Origin: Anagrus nilaparvatae
Taxonomy: Eukaryota; Arthropoda; Insecta; Hymenoptera; Mymaridae
NCBI GenBank assembly: GCA_022575985.1
Contig: JAKSXM010000137.1
Coordinates: forward strand, 24,136,001-24,200,000
Direction: 5' to 3'
Length of the DNA stretch: 64,000 nt
The notes under the pieces are model-generated. The model ran no database searches and had not been told where the DNA came from. It saw only the letters and a list, made by a program, of their open reading frames with translations. Made by a program: the position numbers and the translations under genes. This document shows positions 27,575-39,951 of the stretch, in pieces. Each line of letters begins with the position of its first letter. Positions within the stretch are counted from its first letter, which is position 1.

Positions 27575-28078
27575 TTGTAATTAGAATTATAAATATTTAT
27601 TAAAATTATTAATGATCAAATAAGTAATTTTTTTTATTCATTTACCTAATTGTATTTCTTATTGAGTAGATTCCAATAATTATTTTTATTATAAAAGTTA
27701 GTAAACTTATTGCTGTAATTTTTGATTTTTTAAATTTAAATAAAATCAAAAAATAAGGTAAACAATCAAGTTTATCGTTTTACAACTTTGCTTAATGATT
27801 CTAAATATTCTTTCTAAAGTTTTCTAACTTTTTTTTTTACCTCAGTGATCTCTGGAGATTACTTTAGATCTATTTTAACCTCCAGTAATCTCCAGAGATC
27901 AAAAGTGATTTCCAGAGATCTCCAGAGATCTCCAGAGAACTAAAGAAATCACCTGAAATTTGCGATCACTTCAGATTTCTGGAGATCTCCGGAGATCTCC
28001 AGAAATCAAAAGTGATCTCCGGAAATCTAAAAAGATCAGCGGAGATCATAAGAGATATTTCGAAAATTCGTCGGGTAG
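27575..28078 (-). repeat. Right outer arm of foldback element
   Basis: Reverse complement of 25059-25560, ending AATTCGTCGGGTAG. Some CCGGAGA units of the left arm read CCAGAGA here, so the two arms have diverged slightly since they were identical. Confidence 0.85.
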
Positions 28079-31000
28079 TCAGCCATTTAGTTAATAAAAA
28101 TGATTTTTTTCAAACAAAGCATCTTCAATAAAAACTTTTCCAATAGCTTTAGATTATAATTTGAAGTTCATGTAATAAATAAACAAATGGATTTTAGTTT
28201 TATTAGCATGTCGTTAAATTCTGCAATTGATTGGCGAATAAAACTTGTTGGAAACTTTTCTAATTAACAGAGCCTTTATTGATAAAAAATTATTACTTAG
28301 GGTTAATATGACTGATTTATACTAAATATATTTAGTAACCGAAAATTTTTTCTATGAAAGATCTTATTATCAGTAGATATTATATTTTAATTAATCCTTA
28401 CATATTAAAAATAATCGAATTTTATTTTTTTAATAAAATTTATTCCCTAAAATTAAATTTTTTAAAGTTATTAAGATTTCCCACTCTTCCCAAAATATAT
28501 TTACACATAAATACACACACATACATACTCATACATATACATATGTTTATATCTATTTATTAGTTTTTATCTCATAAATTATAAGTTTTTAATTATATTT
28601 CCTGTGCAAAAATAGTTTTTCATTTATATTTGAACACAAATTCGTTTAAATAACAATATTTATTAAAAAAAATTTTTCAAAAATATTGCATCTCTAAACT
28701 ACCAAAAATTAACATCCACCCACAAAAAATTAAAATCCCTCGGGGAATCTGCTCAAAAATTTTTTTAAGTATACTATTTACATCATATATTTATAAAAAA
28801 AAAGTCGAGGTATTTTTTCATCGGATTTAAATTTGTTTAAGCCTACCGTACCTCGGAATCGTAGTAATTGAAAAGTAATAGAATTGCAGGGTTTGTTTGT
28901 CTTTAGTAAAAAAAAAAATCAAACGTTCATTAAAAACTATTGTCAAGCTTTTTAATCAACTTACACTGTAAGTTAAAATTAGAAGATATATTATTTGTTT
29001 AACCTATTTGGGAAAAAATTTAAGTCAACTAAATATTATATTAATAATCCGAATATGACAATTTTTGGAATAATAACTGCATTAATCTTTATAATCAAAT
29101 ATTTGTCATATTTCTTTTAAGAAAGATTTTAATTAACTACAAAAAATCAATTCTCAGGTTATTTCTTATAATCTAAGTCGAAAACTGTTTTATTTAAAAA
29201 ATTTTTAATTTTATTGTATCTAGTTAATAATATAAAATATTCAGTTAAAAACACCTGGCGTTTTGGTATTGTTAGACGACAAAACAATTCTCTTGCTGTA
29301 GGTATTTACCCGGTTTTTTATAAGTTTACCTAAAAAAATTTTTTCCATAAAAATAGGTTTGTTTTACATCCGTTTAAAAATATTTTATCAAAGTCAAAAT
29401 TTCGAATTTTAAAACTGCAGTGTATTTTTATTTAGAAGTAAATTTGCTTGATATTAAAAAATAAATGTTTCAGCAATTAAACACGAAGTCTAGTCTAAAG
29501 TTTACTAATGAAAGAAACAAGAGCTTTTGTAAAAAGAAATATATAATTTTTAACAACGTAATTATAATTCTTGTTTGTAGATTTTATATTTTAGGATGTT
29601 TTTAGACGCAATTATTTTAAACAACGTAGGACTTTTAGTAATATTAGAATTAATTATATTATAATATATATAATTACACATTTTTTTTACTGATGTACTC
29701 AAATGTACAACTTGCATTTAAAGTATCTTTTTACGTTTCGGCATTGTTTTTTTGGTATGGTCTAATGGATATGATTCCATTTTCTAATTTTTTTTTTTTA
29801 CGTTTCGGCATTGTTTTTTTTCCAATATGGTCTAATGGATATGATTCCATTTTCTTATTTTTTTTCACTCACTTACCGAGCTGTTATTATCTGCAACATT
29901 GTTGATGCCATATAAATCCAGTTGTAACTGCAACAGAAAAAAGGCAACTATAGTGGGCAATTTAATTGAAATAAATAGTTTTTACAAAAGTTTAAAAAAA
30001 ATCGAATTAGAAGAATGTGTATCTGTAGTAGTGATATTAAATTTTCTCCAATATCAATAAAGTTCATGTAATTGCATAATTTAAAAGTTAGAGTATTTAA
30101 TAGTTTTTTAAAAGAAAAAGAAGAAAATAATTTTTATTATGCCCTCGAGAGTATTAGAAGCAAGAAAAGTATCAAAGCAAAATGTAAGTTTTTTTTAGTT
30201 AAAAAAAGTTGTACAATTCTCGCGCGTATCGTATTAAGTGAATAATGGAAATTGGATGCTGAAAACGAAGACTTTAAAAAAGTATTATATAAATGTTAAT
30301 GTAAAATATATATAATTGAATATAAACCGAAAGAGAAAAAGTTGATGAAAATGTCCATTAAGGAGAAAAGAAAAAAAGTTTGAAAAATATTAATAATATC
30401 TGAATCAAGTTATCGAAGAGAGAAGTTTATAGATATAAGAAAGTTATACTGGAAAATTATAGAAGCACAGGGTTTTGATCGAATTACAAAGTTGGAACAG
30501 TATATTTTCAAAGTTTTTTTTTTTTAGATATACTCGGCGTTTTCGATATCTTCTTGGTATTACGTGGATTATTTTAAAGTTACCGCAGGGCTCTCTGCTC
30601 TGCTATTCCTATATAAGAATCGAAAAATACCTTTTTTTTAAAGGGGCTAAACTTAAACGAAAAGATGATTTTTTTTGGATGTTAGAAAAATCTTGGGGAT
30701 CTTTTAAAGAAAAACTTTTTTTTTTTCTAGATGAAAGTAATATTAATATTTTCTCCCTCTAGAAAAAGTTGAAATTTTTTTTTCTTTTTAATGAATCGTT
30801 TCTTCTTTAAAAACTTAAAAGTCAAACTTTTAGTGTATGTGTAAGTAATATATAATAAGAAGAGGATTAAAAAGAAAAAAACATATTCTTATACAAAAGT
30901 TGTAAATAAATTTTACACATTCAAGTTTATGTCTTAAATTGTAAATACAGAGGAGAGAGAGACGGAGAGATCGTGTATTAGCATAAATGAAGAATAAATT

Positions 31001-32269
31001 AATCGCACTTTATATGTCTTATGCAAATATAAACAACCTGACTTATGGACTGCAATAAATTATTTACAACAAACTTTATACTTTTTTACCTTTTTTCTTT
31101 TTTCTATCAAAGGTTCATTTATTTTTATAAAAAAAAAATTTTCTTTTTATTTTATTTCGATACAGCTTTTAAACAACATAATAAAAATCCTAATTTTTCC
31201 TCCAAAGTATAATTCAGCTATTGTGCATTTTAGGAAAGATCTCCTGTCAAAAAAATAACATCGACTAATTTCTCTTTGGTATAATGAAAAAAAATTAATA
31301 TTTTAAAAGAAAAATTACGAGCATACAGAATTTTTAGCCATCATTCATAAATAAGCTCAGCAGGACCCAAAAAAATAATAAAGATGATTTAGGCTTAATA
31401 ATATTATATTATATAGGGGTCCCTGCGGGTCACTTATTTTTTTTTTTGCCTTCTTTCGCTTGCTTGACCATTCGCGAATATTATTATATCGCTAACCTTG
31501 TGCAGAAGCTTTTTTTTTTCAAAGTTCCATTACTCGAACGTTCAAAAAATGATTTACATGAAATTCTTCAGCGATGTGTACAGGCTATTATATTATATTA
31601 CTCGCTTTTTTTTTAAAAGCTATCTTTTTTTTGCAATATCGATTTTGTTTTAACATTTGCATTACGTATGAGTAAGTTTTAAAAAATTTCTAAAATGCAA
31701 ATCTATTGTAAATTATTAAATAAAATTAAGTTTATGTAAATTGCATGTAATTTCATTATAATAAATCTCTTTTTTGCGAGAGGTAATAATCCAATACTTA
31801 AAAAGTTTACTTTTTGAAAATTCAATTTTGTTCAAAAGATCTTTTTTTGGCTTGAAGGTAAACCAGTATTTAACTTCGGATCTTTAATAAATCAAAGAAG
31901 TACCTATGTAATACGCATGCACTGAATGCACGTATAAAGAAATTAAAACTTGACTTATTTACAATCGTTTGAAGATAATTCACCAGTCTCTACATACGTT
32001 TTTATTTATATTTATTACATTACCTATGTGCTTATAACGTTTTTTAAAAATTAGCACACGAGATAAATATTTAATGTTTGCTGCTTTTGCATCGAAATTT
32101 CATTTTTATTTAATAAGAAATGAGTCATGTAATCAAAATTTATACTTCTTTAATTAATTTTATTTAAATTATGTTGCGCCTGTAAACCACTTTTTAGCTG
32201 TAATTTGTAAAAAGAGACTAATCTTCTATAAAAATTGAGAAATGTCAGAAGAATTTTGAGGCACTTTAT
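28079..32269. other. A+T-rich non-coding stretch, no gene recognised
   Basis: No gene recognised. The 95-codon frame at 30475-30762 lacks a proper ATG, is rich in Phe/Lys from poly-T/poly-A tracts, and shows no domain. A short tandem duplication at 29728-29860 is listed separately. Confidence 0.55.
29728..29860. repeat. 67-bp tandem duplication
   Basis: The segment containing TTACGTTTCGGCATTG and GGTCTAATGGATATGATTCC occurs twice with a 67-bp offset (TTACG at 29731 and 29798), the second copy differing by small insertions in the T-rich part. A local duplication with no coding significance that I can see. Confidence 0.85.
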
Positions 32270-33520
32270 TCCGATTGAGATTCCAAACTAGATTTTCTTG
32301 ATAATTTTAATTTTGCCTAAAATTTGAAGGGGTACATGTGCAAAAATGTCAGATTTTTTTTTTCTTCAAAATTTTCGACTTTTGATACTGAAAAAGGTCT
32401 ATAAACAATGAAAAACTTAAATCAAAATGATTCTCCGGGTCAGAGAGCCCAAAAAACCTGATATAAATGGATTTAAGTCAGTTTTAAAATTATTGCATTT
32501 CTAGAAATTTTGACTTTATTCGCATAAAACCATTCGAATTGGTTAAAATTCTTTATAAACAAAGTTTTCTAACGAAAAAAGTGCTGATGAAATGGGGTAA
32601 GTGGATTTTTTTGACAATTTTTATTTTGGCCAAAATCGAAAGGGGTATATATGCAAAAATTGCAAATTTTATTTTTTTTCAAATTTTTCGACTTTTGATA
32701 CTGAAAAAGGTCTATAAACAATGAAAAACTTAAATCAAAATGATTCTCCGGGTCAGAGAGCCCAAAAAACCTGATATAAATGGATTTAAGTCAGTTTTAA
32801 AATTATTGCATTTCTAGAAATTTTGACTTTATTCGCATAAAACCATTCGAATTGGTTAAAATTCTTTATAAACAAAGTTTTCTAACGAAAAAAGTGCTGA
32901 TGAAATGGGGTAAGTGGATTTTTTTGACAATTTTTATTTTGGCCAAAATCGAAAGGGGTATATATGCAAAAATTGCAAATTTTATTTTTTTTCAAATTTT
33001 TCGTCTTTTGGTACTGGAAAAGGTCTGGAACAACGAAAAACTTAAATCAAAATGGTTCTCCGGGTCTTAGAGATCAAAAATCCTGGTATATATAGATTTA
33101 AGTGAGTTTTAAATTTTTTCATTTTCAGAAATTTTGGCTTTATTCGCATAAAACCATTCGAATTGGTTAAAATTCTTTATAAACAAAGTTTTCTAACGAA
33201 AAAAGTGCTGATGAAATGGGGTAAGTGGATTTTCTTGAGAATTTTTATTTTGCCCAAAATCGAAAGGGGTATATATGCAAAAATTGCAAATTTTATTTTT
33301 TTTCAAATTTTTCGCCTTTTGATACTGAAAAAGGTCTGAAACAATGAAAAACTTAAATCAAAATGGTTCTAAGGGACATAGAGATCAAAAATCCTGAAAA
33401 AATGTCACATTTTTTTCTTCAATTTTATCATTTTTTGGTACCGAAAAAGGTTTGAAAAACTGAAATCAATATGGTTCACTGGGTCAGAGAGCTCAAAAAA
33501 CTTGATTAATATTTTTTTCT
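32270..33520 (+). repeat. Tandem array, 313-bp period
   Basis: The signature TTTTGATACTGAAAAAGGTC or a close variant begins near 32381, 32694, 33007 and 33318, giving spacings of 313, 313 and 311 bp, followed by a shortened unit at about 33434. Units one and two are almost identical; the third and fourth have several substitutions, so duplication of the first pair is recent. The start of the array (about 32270-32380) is a divergent partial unit. Each unit opens a short reading frame with the same peptide (MVKILYKQSFLTKK...), but this simply follows from the repeat and there is no supporting start context or domain. Confidence 0.9.
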
Positions 33521-35458
33521 TGAGATACATTTTGAAAATAAAAATAATATTGGTTTATTAAAATTATGCAAAAAGTTCATTGTTTCAATTGACATCTTAC
33601 TCTACGTCCTCGTATGCGTTATATTTTTTGCATAAAGAATTTAGCGATTTTAGTTATTTAGGATTTGTCATTTTGAACTCATTACTTTCAATTTTCATTT
33701 AGTACTAAGTTTAGAAATAATTCAAAATGTAGTCAAATGAAGCCTCAAGTGACAAAAGGGAATCTGTTAATGCGATTGCTCGTGCTAGACTAAAATCAAA
33801 AATTCGATATTTGAATTTACAATTGATTTATCAGAAAGAATGTACAATCTACATCGAATTAGATATTTTAATGGTGTACGGAATTGTTTAATTTTGATAG
33901 CAATTTCTCGCAATTTAGTTTTGCGGATGTTAAAGTTATAAATTAGAGAGAAATAAATTTGCAATTATTTAGATTGTATAACACATGTAAGTAATGTACG
34001 TGGCAAGTTTATTATACGTCTTAAAACCGAGCTAATGGCTTCTTTAAAAGCCTTATAATTTAATGTTTAATTTATAAAAAAATTAATTTCACACACATAG
34101 ATGGTAATTCCTTGCTCCAATTAAAGTTAGAAAGTATAATTCGAAAAAAATTTAATTTCTACCATTAAGATTAAAATTTTCATATCTTCTTAATTTTTCA
34201 GAAGAAAGGAGGGCTTTTTTTCACAAGACGTATTATAAATGTAGGAGAAACGAGAAGAAGAACGAGTGCATAACTAATGGGCTGTTAAAAAAAGGTCGTA
34301 ATGAAAAATTAGCTCATAGAGGATAAGAAAATTAATTATTAACAGCAGGTAAAATATTATTGACAGTTGAATTTATACTTTTTTTAGCAATGCAAACAAA
34401 GCGAAAAAGGTTATAATATTTTATTTAACTTATCTTTTCTCTCGAGTAAATGCTTTTATGTATCTTCTTCAGTCGCACAAGTTGTAAATTTATAAAAGCT
34501 AATGTGTTTTTTGTCCTCCAGATAGTGTGTCTACTTAAATAACCGGAAGTTTATAGTTAAAAATTTTGAGAAAAAAACATTAACAAAACAAGAAAACTTA
34601 ACTATGTTTAAATCTCTGTTTAAGTACATTTTAATCCATTCATATTGCAAGCCAAGCAACTTTTCTTTATTTTTTTTTTCTTTTTTTCAAACTCTTTATT
34701 ATGGCTTTACTGTGGCTTAAGAAGAAAAAAGAAAAAAAATTAAAAGAATTAAAAATAAACCAAGAATAAGAGAGAGCTTTTTTCTTCTTTAAAAACAAAA
34801 CTTGTCCAGAATTCCAATTATTCATAGCAATTAAAAAGTTTAGCATAGACTTTTTTTAAAAAAACTTAAACTCCTATTTTTACTTCCGGAATCAGTATTT
34901 TAAATTCCCACGTGTAGGAAAATATTCTCTGTATATGCAAATCTTAGATTCTTAAGGTTCTTTAGTTAAATGTAAATTTTCACCTAATCCGCAATCTTTT
35001 TTCCTTCTTTCTTTCTTTCTTTTATAGAAAATAAAAAGATAACAAGTTATAATGACGATGAGCACTTAATAAAATAAATAGAAAGTTCTTAGTTGCAAAA
35101 GAAATAATGTCAAAAATGTAATACTTTGATTTATTTTTATAGCCTCTACTCTATTAAATATGATATTTTTTAAAGAAAACATAACAATAATCTCAAATAT
35201 CGTATAATCAACGAAAAAAGTCAAGTATATAATGTAAAAAAAGTCAAGAGATACGTGGCTTCTTCCGTGTCAATCCAGACGCTTGATTTTTTTACAATTT
35301 GAATTTCTAAAATAACTTGAAAATTTTTAAATATTCCCAGATTCTTCGGTGAAAAAGCATAGTTAAGAAATAAAAATCTGAAATTGTTTTTAGATTTTTA
35401 ATTTACACCAATATTAGTTCATTAATTTTTTGAATGGTGATCCCCATGTAGCTAGACG

Positions 35459-35545
35459 GGGGGGGGGGGGGTCAAATGAGACTTAAAGTAAGTTAGATTC
35501 AGAGGGTTTAGGGACTTTTTACATTTTTTAAATTGAACTTGTATA
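35459..35545. repeat. G-run plus dispersed GACTTA motif
   Basis: A G homopolymer of about 12 bases is followed by TCAAATGAGACTTAAAGTAA and TTTAGGGACTTTTT. The same order (G-run, TCAAATG, GACTTA..., TTTAGGGACTT) is seen at about 7449-7520, so the two are copies of one dispersed repeat. Confidence 0.5.
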
Positions 35546-37045
35546 GGGGAAGGATAATATTTTCCGGTAAGGGAATTTTGTACAGAGTCGTACACCAAAT
35601 TTTTTTTCTCGAAAGTGAAATGTCTTTTAAAGACTATAAAAAGAGAGGTTGCAATACACATTACAAAATACAAATTTAATTTATGCTGCGTTTTAAATAG
35701 TAAAATAGGAATCATTTAATTTTCTTCTTGGGTATCTTGCATATTTATGGATTAAAAATTTATTTTTCGTTTTGATAATTGCAAAAATTATAATGCCATG
35801 GCAAACAGAACTTGATGTCGCGCTTGAACAAAAACAGAAATTGCATTGACATAAAATGCTCCATATAAAGCTAGCTAAAAAAAAGTAGAATATTAATGTA
35901 AACAAGAGACAAAAAAAATAATAAACACAAAGCTTTTAAATTTATGTGTTTATTCGAATCTTTTAAAATTAGAGTGCAATATTACTAGTTAGAAAATGAC
36001 TAAATTTTTTTTTTTAATTTATATAAAAAAAAATCTCTGGTGTCTGCTTGCATACGCGATGTTTATGTTTACTAATTTTGCCTAGACATTGTAACGTAAA
36101 AAATGTTAAAATAAAGAGAATTAAAATTAGTAGAATGTATTAATTGTTTGAAAAAATGTATTTCTTAAAAAAAGAATGGAGGATGAAAGGTAATTTCGAA
36201 ACGACGATTCATTGTTATTTTTTTAATTCAAAAAGACAGATTGTTAGTTTTATGATAGTTTTCTGGCATGCTGACAAATTATTTTTTGTTTATATTAGCA
36301 AATGACGTATTTTTTGGTTTAGCTTAAAATAAACAAAATCCGAGTTTATTTTTAAATTATTATTTATAAATTTAGGAAAAGAAAAATTCATTAATATTTA
36401 ATCATCAAACGACTTACCTTTTGCCAAAACAACTAACTAAAATTTTGGGCTCACGTATAAATAATATTTTATAATTAACTTAGTCTGAACTCAGTAGAGT
36501 TTTCATTAAATTAGTGTTAGAATCGCAATTTGCAAAGCAGAACGTAATTTCAATTCTTAATTAAGTCTTGTTAATCAATATGTTTCCAAAAGTTAAGTAC
36601 AAGAAGCTGAATAAAAAGTGCAACTGTGAAGATGAGAAATTCGAGGAGCCGTTCGAGAATATTGTATTAATAGAAATGGTTCATTAGTTTTTTCTTATTA
36701 AATAAATCCATGAAATCATTTTTTAACTTTTATCACTCTAATCACAACAGCTTTACTAACATCAGCAACATGAATTATCAGTTTGTTTGGCGATTTATTA
36801 GAAAGTTGGAAAATAAGTTTTAACGGTTAAAAAGAAAAACAGCAATTATTCTCAGACTAATGTGCAATTTCCGTTGTGAAAAAAGCTATAACGAATGCCA
36901 AGTTTTTAATAAACTAGCAAAAATATCAACATGAGCGTCTTGAAAAAAGTTTTTCTGATTTAAAAAAAGAAAAGTACAAATGACACTTGTTAGAAATTAA
37001 TGAAAACATTTAGAAAGCCAAAGGCGCAAGAGAAGAATGTCTCGC

Positions 37046-37076
37046 GTGGTCAGCCACGATTCGAGTCGGCTGCCAC
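37046..37076. other. G+C-rich imperfect hairpin
   Basis: GTGGTCAGCC and GGCTGCCAC form a bulged stem around ACGATTCGAGTC in an otherwise A/T-rich setting. The loop resembles a T-arm sequence, but I could not fold a cloverleaf around it on either strand, so it is not called a tRNA. Confidence 0.3.
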
Positions 37077-39469
37077 AATTAGTTTGCCTGTCCAGAATGT
37101 GATTTATACCAAAATTCTTTTCGACTAATAATTATCAAAGCCTTTAAGGTATAAGCCCCTGTTACTATTTTTGGTCCGTCATGTGAATTTGATAAAATAA
37201 TAATTTCGACAGACTAAAAATATTTAATATAATTTTTGAGAAAAGGAAATTACTTGTCAGAGTTTCTGCAATTTATGCGTAGACGGACGCATTAAATTAA
37301 TCTCGTGAAAAAAATAATATTAATTTTAACTCTCTCTCTTATAAACAATCATTCGTCAAAATGACGTAATAAAGTATAAAAAAAAACTATAAATTGATTT
37401 ATTTTTTTATTTAAGAAAGTAATAGTAAAAAAAAATCACAAAAAGACAAAATACATAAAGTAAATTTTTCTTAGTTCTCTCTATTTCAGAAGGAAATGAA
37501 ATTTTTCATGCTATCATATCGTTTAAAAAAAAAAGAAATGCTTTTGTTTTTTATGTGCAGGAGGTAAATTAAATTTTATACAACCACAAAAAAAAAGAAG
37601 AAGAAAAAAAAATAAAAAATAGTTTTTTTTTCCTTATGTAAGTCAAATTTTATTTTTGAAAAACATTTTTTTCCTAAGATCACCTACCGAGCTTCTGTTT
37701 TATGTTTGACGTTATAACATACAGAAGGATTTTTTTTATTTTAAAAAAAAAGTTTTATACGCACACAAGTTAGAAAATTTATATTTTTCTACATAAATGC
37801 CAAATAAAAAATAAACAAATTAAATTCTGACATGTTAAGAATTAACGTCTGTTTAAAGAAATTTATTATTAAGGTGCAAAATTTAGACCAAGAAGGGGCA
37901 TCCCGCGGAGTCTAATAAATCAATAATTTTTTTTTAATTTAAAGAAGATGTTTATGATTATTAGTTGGTATTCGTTTGATAAGGAAATAAATAGCAGATA
38001 TAGAATTTCTAAAGCTACTAATCTCTGAGAGTTTATTGGAAAATTTTCAAACTTTTCGATACACATCATATATTTCACCTCTCTCCTGTACTTCTGTCTC
38101 TTTCAAAAGAAAAAGTGATCATCGTGCAATTTGAAAAATCGATTAAATAGACACAGACAGACATTTTATAGAAATTTTTTTTTATTTACAAAAAAAAAAG
38201 AAGCGAAATAATGAGAGATAAAAAAAAACGTTGTATAAGAAAAAGATTCGCTCAAGGGTAAAATAAAAAAAAAGGTTATTCTTCATTTTATCCGGTGTCG
38301 AAGAAGAGGGTGGTGCAGTCGCTGTGCGTGTACACAAAAAAAAGGTTTTCGAGTCATTGTTTAGTTTGACAAACTACAGTCTTTACTACAGTATAAATAT
38401 TACTTTTTTTTTTATGAAAAAATGAACGCGTTGATAAGGATCGTCATCGTCGTCATCGGTCTCTGATGGAAAATAAAAATGATGAAAAGAGAAAAATAAA
38501 AAACAATGCAAAAGTTTATATATATATTTCTAAGTTATTAAAAAAACACGTCTGATATCGATTATCTCGAGCACTTCCCGGAATTAAAACATCGATAATT
38601 ACGTATAGACGATAACCGACACAGTTTATAAAACAATACATTACGTAATAAAAAGTAGAGGGATTTTTTGTCCTGGGAGAGAGTCGTACAAGGTAGAGCA
38701 GTTGAGTACGCGAGTAATAAACACGAATCCTCTACTTGAACCTAGATAAACAACCAAGACGAATGTAGCTTAGAATTTAGCTTGAAAATTAATAATAGCA
38801 AGAGCAAAACTTTTTCCAGCCCTTTTACAAACTGTTTTAAAAAGTTATTACTAGAGAAGCTTAACTTTTTATTAGACGCTTTATTATAATTTTTCCAACC
38901 GAGCACTTTCCACCCCCTTTAAAATAGATACTTTGTCTTCATTAAATTATACTATCTGCTTCCCGTTTCGACATACGAGAACTCAGACTCGAGTATTTTA
39001 AAGTAGAAAAGAAATTTAAAGGACAAAAGCTTTCAAATGCTGGAAGGGAACTCAAAGGCTAAAAGCTTTCGTTTCTTTTAATAAGAACTTGCTTTAACTT
39101 GGAAGATTTTAAGGGGGATATTTTTCCTTGCTTCTCCTAAAATAATATGTACTGAGCTTCGGTTCGTGTAATTTCATTATAAACTTATATTTATAAACTT
39201 GAGTTTTATATAATTTTATTTTCATTCAATACTCAAATTTAACCTAGAAAAAAGAATCTTATTTTCTTCTTCTGAAAATTCAGATTTGAATTACCTTTCT
39301 GATTTTTCTTTTTAATTTGCAAATTGATATTTTGATTGACTTAAGTTAAACCTTACTTAATAAAAATAAAAAATAGTCATTTATAAGCATATTTAGTACA
39401 TATTATAATATGTTAACCAATAGTACATTATGACACATGGCGGGTTAAATTAAAAATAGTCCAAAACAC

Positions 39470-39600
39470 GCGTAAATTGCCTTCCAAAGCGAAGCCGAGG
39501 ATAGTAAACTGCGATTTGTAGGTCTTTCAAAAAATACGTAACACTATACACGCATGCATGAGTCAACGAAATTTTTACGGTTTGTTACTTAACAGGAGTG
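39470..39600 (+). mobile_element. Composite remnant of two MITE families
   Basis: The left part (about 39470-39530), with CCTTCCAAAGCGAAGCCGAGG, matches the insertion at 27340-27405 in opposite orientation. The right part (about 39518-39585), TTCAAAAAATACGTAAC then ACACGCATGCATG and AATTTTTACGGTTT, matches the reverse complement of the element at 47217-47370 but lacks the second terminal repeat. It is therefore a half element fused to, or inserted next to, another repeat. Confidence 0.6.
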
Positions 39601-39690
39601 GAGGATTGGGACTTAAAATAATATTGATTTATGGACTTAGAATAATCCAAGTTTAGGGAAGGTCGATTTAGAATAATTTCAAATGTTTTT
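39596..39690. repeat. Dispersed GACTTAGAATAATCC motif copies
   Basis: Contains GGGACTTAAAATAATATTG, GGACTTAGAATAATCCAAG and GTTTAGGGAAGG in tandem with about 28-bp spacing, as in the repeat at 7460-7520. Confidence 0.5.
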
Positions 39691-39912
39691 AATTAAATAC
39701 GCTCTCAAAAGCAGTATATGGATCCATTTCAGTTTGTATAGACATATTATAACTATTATTATCCAGTTTAAAAATAAATATAATAAGGATTCTTAAAATA
39801 AATAAAAATATTTTTGTATTACGTTACATAAGTTTAATTACTAAATTTAAATCTAAAATAATTTTGGATATTAACCGAGCATAGCGAGGCCTCTTATATA
39901 GTTATTAGTAAA

Positions 39913-39951
39913 AAATCATATATTTTTGTATTATACAAAAATATATGATTT
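39913..39951. repeat. Perfect 19-bp inverted repeat with 1-bp loop
   Basis: AAATCATATATTTTTGTAT is followed by a single T and then its exact reverse complement. It could extrude as a cruciform; the arms could also be a transposon end-to-end junction. No function can be assigned from sequence. Confidence 0.9.

Larger units (their letters stand above)
25059..28078. mobile_element. 3-kb nested foldback (long-inverted-repeat) element
   Basis: The two ends are inverted copies: CTACCCGACGAATTTTCG at 25059 pairs with its reverse complement ending at 28078. Outer arms of about 500 bp (25059-25560 and 27575-28078) are near-perfect inverted repeats and contain the GATCTCCGGAGATC-rich block. A second, inner inverted pair lies at about 26093-26531 and 26577-27183, each built from direct repeats of about 140 bp. 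The parts between outer and inner arms differ (25561-26092 versus 27184-27574), and the right one contains a separate repeat insertion. If the TA within the terminal match is the target duplication, the ends are TA-flanked CCCGACG, as for a TA-targeting DNA transposon; this is inference. No transposase frame is present, so it would be non-autonomous. The minus-strand 131-codon frame at 27016-27411 lies across repeat units and is not treated as a gene. Confidence 0.8.

Noticed and set aside
30475..30762. 95-codon frame
   Set aside because: No ATG start, Phe/Lys runs from poly-T/poly-A tracts, no domain.
32539..33070. Two open frames with the same lysine/isoleucine-rich peptide
   Set aside because: They are the same position in successive 313-bp units, begin at TTG, and have no domain; a repeat artefact and not a gene pair.
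37046..37076. Possible tRNA because of a T-arm-like GATTCGAGTC
   Set aside because: No acceptor stem, anticodon arm or D-arm could be placed around it on either strand.
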